From positions 1 to 7,903 of the forward strand of contig CACAWM010000024.1 in NCBI GenBank assembly GCA_902536205.1: a stretch of DNA of 7,903 nt, written 5' to 3'. This DNA is from an uncultured Pelagibacteraceae bacterium (GTDB lineage Bacteria > Pseudomonadota > Alphaproteobacteria > Pelagibacterales > Pelagibacteraceae). Position numbers and translations under genes: made by a program. Below are positions 1 to 4,798 of this stretch, piece by piece. The notes under the pieces are model-generated. The model made no database searches. It had not been told where the DNA came from and was given only the letters and a program-made list of their open reading frames with translations. Within the stretch, counting starts at the first letter, position 1; each line of letters starts with the position of its first letter.

Positions 1-197
1 TAACAGACAAAAATGAATTTTCTATGCCTTTTTTGAGATCTCCAGAGTTTGCAGCAGAAAAAATATATAATGGGCTAATAAAATCAGATACTTTTGAAAT
101 AGATTTCCCAAAACAACTAACTTTCACTTTAAAATTTTTAAGAATCCTTCCATATAAAATTTATTTATACCTTGTAGATAAATTAGTTAAAAGATAA
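1..197 (+). CDS. Short-chain dehydrogenase/reductase, C-terminal fragment (5' end outside window)
   Basis: An open frame with its first complete codon at base 3 runs to a TAA at 195-197 and gives 64 residues. No start belongs to it here, so it is the tail of a longer gene. The sequence reads MPFLRSPEFAAEKIYNGL, then FEIDFPKQLTF, then LRILPYKIYLYLVDKLVKR. This matches the C-terminal end of SDR-family oxidoreductases, where a conserved MPFL precedes a helix with AAEKI and an (E/A)FPxxL segment, and a hydrophobic basic tail may touch the membrane. The Rossmann fold and the YxxxK catalytic motif lie outside the window, so substrate and cofactor cannot be judged. SDRs of this type often sit beside the flavoprotein/DUF1365/CFA-like cassette found on the other strand here. 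The glycosyltransferase follows after 2 bases, so the two are probably co-transcribed. The assignment rests on a short C-terminal pattern. Confidence 0.72.
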   Translation, partial: TDKNEFSMPFLRSPEFAAEKIYNGLIKSDTFEIDFPKQLTFTLKFLRILPYKIYLYLVDKLVKR

Positions 198-199
198 GC

Positions 200-1093
200 A
201 TGCTTACACTTGGATTTCTTTCACATCATAGTAAACATTTAATAACTAAATTAGTGGAAAAAATTATAAATTATAATTTTAATGTAAAAATTATAATTAT
301 AGAAAATTCTTTAGATAAAGAGTTAAAAAAAAATCTTGAACTTAAATATAAGAACCACGTTAAAGTTTTTTTACCAGATCAAAATCTTGGATTCTCTCGT
401 GGCATGAATAAGATTATTGAACTATCAGAAGATCAATTTGTTTTTTTAAATCCTGCTGATGTCGTTCTACCTTTTGAATGTATTAAAAATCTTATTGATT
501 GCATCAAAAATTTTCAGGATTTTACGCTATTGGCGCCAACTTACAAAAATGAAAAAGTTTTTAAAAATTATGAAGAGTTTATTTTTTCAAAAGAAAAAAA
601 ATCTTTAAGTGTTAAAGTAGATAATAGATTTGATTTAAAAAAGGTAGATTGGGTTGATGGAACCTTTATTATAAATAAGAAAAAAATAAATCATGATAAA
701 ATTATGGATGAAAATATATTTATTTATTATGAAACTTTAGATATGTGTTTAAACTTTAAAAAAGAAAATAAAAAAATGTATGTAATAGAAAATGTAAAAT
801 TTGAACACTTGGGAAGTATGTCTCATGAAAAGAAATATAATTTTGAAGCAAACTTAAGTAGAAATTGGCATTATAATTGGTCTAAATTTTATTATTTTAG
901 AAAAAATTCTGGCTATCTATATGCATTAAAAAAATTTGTTCCAATTTTATTTAAAAATTTTTCTAAAATAATTTATTATCTATTAATTAATGATGACAAG
1001 AAATATAAGTTGAAAAAAGCTGAAATTGCGGGAGCCATGAATTCTATATTTCTTAAAAAATCTTATTATAGGCCTTACATTAAAACTAATTAA
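200..1093 (+). CDS. Family 2 glycosyltransferase (rhamnosyltransferase-like)
   Basis: A complete 297-residue protein that probably moves a sugar from a nucleotide-sugar donor onto a cell-surface glycan or lipid at the cytoplasmic face of the membrane. Residues 1-110 form the GT-A donor half: a strand at 28-36 (NVKIIIIEN), NLGFSRGMNKII at 62-73, and FLNPADVVLP at 82-91, which stands where GT2 enzymes carry the metal-binding Asp (D87 is the candidate). WVDGTFII at 151-158 and the acceptor-side segment FIYYETLDMCL at 174-184 follow, then EHLGS at 202-206. These blocks match the WbbL/rhamnosyltransferase branch of GT2. The C-terminal part is basic and aromatic (about 223-295) and ends in SYYRPY, consistent with membrane association but without a clear membrane span. 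The ATG at 200 lies 2 bases after the SDR stop and has no strong Shine-Dalgarno sequence, so translation may be coupled. Donor and acceptor cannot be read from the sequence. Its stop overlaps the convergent lipoprotein gene by 4 bases. Confidence 0.85.
   Translation: MLTLGFLSHHSKHLITKLVEKIINYNFNVKIIIIENSLDKELKKNLELKYKNHVKVFLPDQNLGFSRGMNKIIELSEDQFVFLNPADVVLPFECIKNLIDCIKNFQDFTLLAPTYKNEKVFKNYEEFIFSKEKKSLSVKVDNRFDLKKVDWVDGTFIINKKKINHDKIMDENIFIYYETLDMCLNFKKENKKMYVIENVKFEHLGSMSHEKKYNFEANLSRNWHYNWSKFYYFRKNSGYLYALKKFVPILFKNFSKIIYYLLINDDKKYKLKKAEIAGAMNSIFLKKSYYRPYIKTN
1090..1093. other. Convergent gene overlap: shared TTAA stop palindrome
   Basis: The glycosyltransferase stop (TAA, 1091-1093, plus strand) and the DUF3833 stop (TAA read from 1092 down to 1090, minus strand) are both contained in the four-base palindrome TTAA. 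The two transcription units therefore overlap tail to tail. No GC-rich hairpin followed by a T-run is visible on either strand near the junction. Transcripts from either side must end inside the opposing gene or by another mechanism, and antisense read-through is possible. Confidence 0.9.
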
Positions 1094-1614
1094 TCTTTTA
1101 CAAACATTACTGTTAATTCAGCAACTTTAATTCCAAATTTAGTCATCGTTGCCCTGTTTATTGCCACACGTTCATCTTGCATGAAAATCCAGTCATCAAA
1201 AGTAATCTTAACATTTTTTCCTTTTACTGGTACTAGCAACACATATTCAAATTTAAAGGCTGGTCCATATGAATATCCTTTAGCTTTACCGATAACGTCT
1301 GATGCAGCACCCTCGTAGTTATGTTCGTCTATTTTGGTAATTGTCCATTGTCGCGTTTGTTTTTCTCCATCAGTCCAATTAAAAACTTCATCTAAAATTA
1401 ATTGTGATCCGTCCCATTTACCATTTAAATCAGCTTTAAATTGTCTTGTTACTTTTCCTGATCTATTTTGAAGGACACCCCAGGCTTTTACGGTTCCCGA
1501 TAAATAATCCTCAATAATTAATCTTGGTTTCTGATCTTTAAAATCTGTTGGTTTCATTGTATTTGCACACCCAGTTAATATTAATAATATAATAATTCCA
1601 AATATTTTTTTCAT
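1090..1614 (-). CDS. DUF3833 family lipoprotein
   Basis: A 174-residue protein with a lipoprotein signal peptide: MKK, a hydrophobic stretch at 4-13, and the lipobox L13-T14-G15-C16. The mature protein would be lipidated on C16. The +2 residue is Ala, which by the E. coli Lol rule favours the outer membrane; whether the rule holds here is unknown. The mature part carries blocks I associate with DUF3833: YLSGTVKAWGVLQNRSG at 37-53, a W67-D68-G69 turn, YEGAASDVIGKAKG at 100-113, VPVKGK at 128-133, and DDWIFMQDERVAINRATMTKFG at 140-161. The predicted fold is mostly beta strand. No catalytic residues are known for the family. It is the last gene of the minus-strand run and starts 9 bases after the CFA-like gene (1615-1623), with no clear Shine-Dalgarno sequence. 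DUF3833 genes commonly travel with CFA-like/DUF1365 genes, so a role in handling or sensing modified lipids is a guess from context only. Confidence 0.85.
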   Translation of the reverse strand: MKKIFGIIILLILTGCANTMKPTDFKDQKPRLIIEDYLSGTVKAWGVLQNRSGKVTRQFKADLNGKWDGSQLILDEVFNWTDGEKQTRQWTITKIDEHNYEGAASDVIGKAKGYSYGPAFKFEYVLLVPVKGKNVKITFDDWIFMQDERVAINRATMTKFGIKVAELTVMFVKD

Positions 1615-1623
1615 TATTTTAAC

Positions 1624-2805
1624 TTACTTATTCGACATCGAAAATTGAATCAAGTCGATGTTTTTAGACTTAAATCCCGCTTCGCAATATGAGAGATAAA
1701 ATTCCCACATTCTCTTAAAAGTTTCATCAAAACCTAAAAGAGCAATATTGCTCCACACTTTAAGAAAATTTTCTCTCCATATAGCTAGAGTTTTGGCATA
1801 GTCATCAGAGTAAGAGTTTACCTTTAAAAGACTAAGATTATTTTTTTTGATTAATGATTTCATAAAACTTAGTGAAGGCAAAAACCCTCCTGGAAAAATA
1901 TACTTTTGAATAAAATCTTCGCTATTTCTATATCTTTCAAACAATTCATCTCTTATAGTTATTCCTTGTATTGCAGCTGAACCATTTTTATTAAGAGATT
2001 TTTTAATTGTTTCAAAATATTTATTTAAATATTTTTCTCCCACAGCTTCAATCATTTCAATTGAAGCTATTCTGTCATATTTCTCTTTTAAATCTCTATA
2101 ATCTAAAAACATTACATTCACTTTGTTGTTTAGGCCTGCATCATTTATTCTTTTTTTTGTAAATTCAAACTGTTTTTTAGATATAGTTATGCAATCGATA
2201 GTGACATTATAATTTTTAGCAAAGTATTCGGAAAAACCTCCCCAGCCGCAACCTATTTCTAATACTTTATCTCCATCTTTTACTTTTAATAAATCAATAA
2301 GTTTTTGATATTTATTTTGTTGAGCTTGTTCCAAACTATCATTGGCATTTTGAAAAACAGCACTTGAGTAAGTAAGAGATTTATCTAACCATTGAGAAAA
2401 AAAACTATTGCCTAAATCATAATGTTTAGAAATGTATTTTAAGCTTTTTGATTTGGTGTTAGAAGCAAAGATATTTTTTAAAAAGTTTTTAATTTTTTGA
2501 ATTCTCAAACTGCCTGAAAATGAGTGAACTAATTTAATATTTCTTGCAGTTAATTCTATTAGATTTGTAAGATTGGTAGAGTAAAAATCCTTTTTCATAT
2601 GTGCCTCTCCTAAAGCGGAGCTTCCACCTATTACAACATTAAAATAAAAGTGAGGATTATTTACTTTTATATCTGAGGATAATTTACTTTCTAAATCACC
2701 AAAATGAAAAACTTTTCCGTCATAATTAATTAATTTTAAATTACCTTGTGTAATATTTTTTAATTTATTTAGGACAAATTTTTCCGAAATTTTAAACAAA
2801 CTCAT
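1624..2805 (-). CDS. Cyclopropane-fatty-acid-synthase-like SAM-dependent lipid methyltransferase
   Basis: A full-length 393-residue member of the Cfa/mycolic-acid-cyclopropane-synthase family, acting on double bonds of phospholipid acyl chains at the membrane with S-adenosylmethionine as methylene or methyl donor. An N-terminal lipid-binding region (about 1-115) leads to HYDLGNSFFSQWLD at 128-141, the SAM glycine loop VLEIGCGWGG at 181-190, LDYRDL at 234-239, SIEMIEAVGEKY at 248-259, and FIQKYIFPGGFLPS at 298-311. Aligned from memory with E. coli Cfa, E253 and Y336 match the bicarbonate ligands E239 and Y317. C139 is replaced by S148, H266 by Q280, and the E-H-V-G motif reads E-A-V-G. These replacements are typical of the subgroup found beside DUF1365 and resemble UfaA1-type enzymes, so 10- or 11-methyl fatty acids or furan-fatty-acid precursors are as plausible as cyclopropanes. 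The ATG shares one base with the DUF1365 stop (TAATG) and has an AGGA-type ribosome site, so the start is well supported. I give no cfa symbol because the product is uncertain. Confidence 0.9.
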   Translation of the reverse strand: MSLFKISEKFVLNKLKNITQGNLKLINYDGKVFHFGDLESKLSSDIKVNNPHFYFNVVIGGSSALGEAHMKKDFYSTNLTNLIELTARNIKLVHSFSGSLRIQKIKNFLKNIFASNTKSKSLKYISKHYDLGNSFFSQWLDKSLTYSSAVFQNANDSLEQAQQNKYQKLIDLLKVKDGDKVLEIGCGWGGFSEYFAKNYNVTIDCITISKKQFEFTKKRINDAGLNNKVNVMFLDYRDLKEKYDRIASIEMIEAVGEKYLNKYFETIKKSLNKNGSAAIQGITIRDELFERYRNSEDFIQKYIFPGGFLPSLSFMKSLIKKNNLSLLKVNSYSDDYAKTLAIWRENFLKVWSNIALLGFDETFKRMWEFYLSYCEAGFKSKNIDLIQFSMSNK

Positions 2806-3563
2806 TAATATTCCTCGTAACTTAAATTATTTTTAAATTTTATATTTCTTTTTCTGTATATTGCTCCTTTTTTCCACAAAAGTAATGCTTCATAATGTAT
2901 CGAACTAATAATTTTAATTGTCATTAAAGGATATTTAAAAAAATTTTTTATAAGTTGTTTAAAATTAAATTCTTTTTTATCACCCGTTTGAGTGGCTGTT
3001 AAAATTGTTCCTTTTGAATCTGTTTGTTTAATAAAAACTGAAAGCTTATTATTTGGATTAATTAATTTAAAATTATAGTAAGTTTCCATATCCATAAAAG
3101 GCGATACATAAAATTTTTTTTTACATTTTTGAGTTATTTCCTCATTATTTTTAATCTTAAAAATGTATGTGTGTTGTTCATTAAAAATATTTTTGACTTC
3201 ATAAAAAATTGCTTTCAATTTATCTCTCTCGTAACAATAAAAAATACTTAAAGGATTAAAGACGTATCCAAATATTCTCGGATAACAAAGTATTTTGATC
3301 TTATTAATTTTTCCCTCGATATTAAACTTTCTCATATTTGTAAGTACCCACTCTTTTAAATTGCTTCCATCGCGTTCACCGTGATCCTTGTCATAAAAGC
3401 TAAAAACATTAAATTTATTGTATGAAAAAATACTAATTCTACTATCTAATTCATTTATTTCATCTAAATCAATTAGTAATGAAAAAGTTTTGTATTTTAA
3501 AAAATGTCTTACTGGTTTAAATCTTGTATGAGTTACTTCACCATTATAAATGCAAGAGTTCAT
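2805..3563 (-). CDS. DUF1365 family protein (lipid-modification cassette)
   Basis: A 252-residue protein of DUF1365, biochemically uncharacterised as far as I know. Family blocks in order: Y6-N-G plus THTRFKPVRHFLKY at 11-24 (H12, R14, P17, H20, Y24), DHGERDGSNL at 60-69, YPRIFGYVFNPLSIFYCY at 94-111, VKNIFNEQHTY at 123-133 (N125, E129, H131), FYVSPFM at 151-157, and HYEALLLWKKGA at 223-234. Several invariant His, Asp and Glu residues suggest an enzyme or metal site, but this is inference. There is no signal peptide; hydrophobic patches near 100-110 and 212-229 could touch the membrane. The frame can be opened by TTG at 3566, but ATG at 3563 is one codon further in and forms a TGATG overlap with the upstream flavoprotein stop, so I choose the ATG. 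No Shine-Dalgarno sequence is visible, which fits re-initiation coupled to the upstream gene. It nearly always sits between flavoprotein and CFA-like genes, as here. Confidence 0.88.
   Translation of the reverse strand: MNSCIYNGEVTHTRFKPVRHFLKYKTFSLLIDLDEINELDSRISIFSYNKFNVFSFYDKDHGERDGSNLKEWVLTNMRKFNIEGKINKIKILCYPRIFGYVFNPLSIFYCYERDKLKAIFYEVKNIFNEQHTYIFKIKNNEEITQKCKKKFYVSPFMDMETYYNFKLINPNNKLSVFIKQTDSKGTILTATQTGDKKEFNFKQLIKNFFKYPLMTIKIISSIHYEALLLWKKGAIYRKRNIKFKNNLSYEEY
2812..2816 (-). promoter_or_regulatory. Ribosome binding site of the CFA-like gene
   Basis: On the minus strand the sequence GAGGA is followed by 6 bases and then the ATG of the CFA-like gene. It lies inside the last codons (Glu-Glu-Tyr) of the DUF1365 gene. 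It is one of only two clear Shine-Dalgarno sites in the window and supports the ATG at 2805 as the start. Confidence 0.7.
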
Positions 3564-4789
3564 CAAATTTTAAAGTTTTTCATTAAATCAATAGATGATT
3601 TTAATCCATCTTCATGAAAACCGTAACCAAAATAACTTCCACAGAACCATGTTCTTTTTTTACCTTGAATTAATCTTAGATCCTTTTGAAGTGCAGTGTT
3701 CTCTGAATTTAAATAGGGATGGGTAAAAACAATTTTTTTTATGACATAATTATCATCAATTTTCAAAACAGGGTTTAAAGTTAAAAAATAGTTTGTAGAA
3801 GTTTCTAGGTTTTGCAGTTTATTTAACCAATAAGTTATACATGTCTTATCTCCATCTGAAATAGAATTCCAACTAGACCAAGCCTTTTTTTTTCGTGGCA
3901 TTAATTTTTCATCAGTATGTAAATAAGCCTCATTTTTTACATAATTAAATTTTTGCAATATATTTTTTTCCTCTTCAGTTGGTTTTTCTAACATCCTTAA
4001 ACTTTGGTCTGCATGAGATGCTAAAACTACTTGATCATAGTCAACATACTCATTGTCAATAATTACTCTTATATTATCATCACTTCGAACTAACTTTTCT
4101 ACTTTGCAATTTTTATAAATTTCTCCACTAATTTTATCTGTAACCTTTTTAACATAGGTTCTACTTCTGTTTGAAACAGTGTACCATTGAGGTCTATTTT
4201 TAAATTTAAACAATCCATGATTAGAAAAAAAATTTAAAAAAAATTTTAATGGCATTTCTTTTGCTTTATTAAATGGCATCGACCAGATAGCAGCAACCAT
4301 GGGAATTAAGTGATACTCGATGAAGTATTTTGATAACTTTTTTTTATTAAGAAAATTTCCTAGAGTTTCCTCTTTAATTTCACTTTCAAGTAATTTTGGA
4401 GCAGTTTTATAAAATGAAATTATCTCTTTAATCATATATAAAAATCTAAAATCAAAAAAATTTAATTTATTGGCAAAAATACCTCTTAAACCACCTCCGC
4501 TATATTCAACATTGCTATTCTTAATTGATACAGAAAATGACATGTCGCTTTTTTCATAAGGAACTTTTAATTCATTAAAAAAATTTACTAAATTTGGATA
4601 AGTAACCTCATTAAAAACAATAAAGCCTAGATCTACTGGAACAATCTTGTCATCTTCTTTTATTTCGTAGGTAAAAGAATGACCTCCAAAATGATCTTCT
4701 TTTTCGTAAAGATCAACTTTATATTTTTTTGAGAGAAAATATGCGGAAGATAATCCTGAGATACCTGAGCCGATAACAGCGATTTTCAT
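3563..4789 (-). CDS. FAD-dependent flavin amine oxidase/desaturase-like protein, NAD(P)-binding Rossmann type
   Basis: A 408-residue flavoprotein of the amine-oxidase/phytoene-desaturase superfamily. The N-terminal dinucleotide-binding motif is G7-S-G9-I-S-G12-L, and the second strand ends in YEK with E29, the expected FAD-ribose ligand. GGHSFT at 35-40 and VDLGFIVFN at 52-60 follow. Residues about 100-200 form the substrate-domain region (IPMVAAIWSMPF at 162-173), YDQVVLASHADQSL at 251-264 is the second FAD-domain strand, and WFCGSYFGYGFHEDGL at 381-396 is the C-terminal FAD-contact motif. There is no signal peptide. Neighbours suggest that it oxidises or desaturates acyl chains in the same pathway as the CFA-like methyltransferase; the literature often labels this family only as predicted NAD/FAD-binding proteins, so the substrate is inference. 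It begins 9 bases after the gcvP stop, without a visible Shine-Dalgarno sequence, and its TGA overlaps the DUF1365 ATG by one base. A run of nine A residues (3885-3893) in the coding strand encodes part of an Arg-Lys-Lys-Lys stretch. Confidence 0.88.
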   Translation of the reverse strand: MKIAVIGSGISGLSSAYFLSKKYKVDLYEKEDHFGGHSFTYEIKEDDKIVPVDLGFIVFNEVTYPNLVNFFNELKVPYEKSDMSFSVSIKNSNVEYSGGGLRGIFANKLNFFDFRFLYMIKEIISFYKTAPKLLESEIKEETLGNFLNKKKLSKYFIEYHLIPMVAAIWSMPFNKAKEMPLKFFLNFFSNHGLFKFKNRPQWYTVSNRSRTYVKKVTDKISGEIYKNCKVEKLVRSDDNIRVIIDNEYVDYDQVVLASHADQSLRMLEKPTEEEKNILQKFNYVKNEAYLHTDEKLMPRKKKAWSSWNSISDGDKTCITYWLNKLQNLETSTNYFLTLNPVLKIDDNYVIKKIVFTHPYLNSENTALQKDLRLIQGKKRTWFCGSYFGYGFHEDGLKSSIDLMKNFKI

Positions 4790-4798
4790 TAAAAGAGA

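Noticed and set aside
3885..3893. Programmed frameshift at the slippery A-run in the flavoprotein gene
   Set aside because: The in-frame product has family motifs on both sides of the run up to the C-terminal FAD motif, and there is no downstream overlapping frame with a recognisable domain.
4790..4798. Possible promoter or terminator between gcvP and the flavoprotein gene
   Set aside because: Nine bases are too few for either, and no hairpin with a T-run is seen at the end of gcvP.
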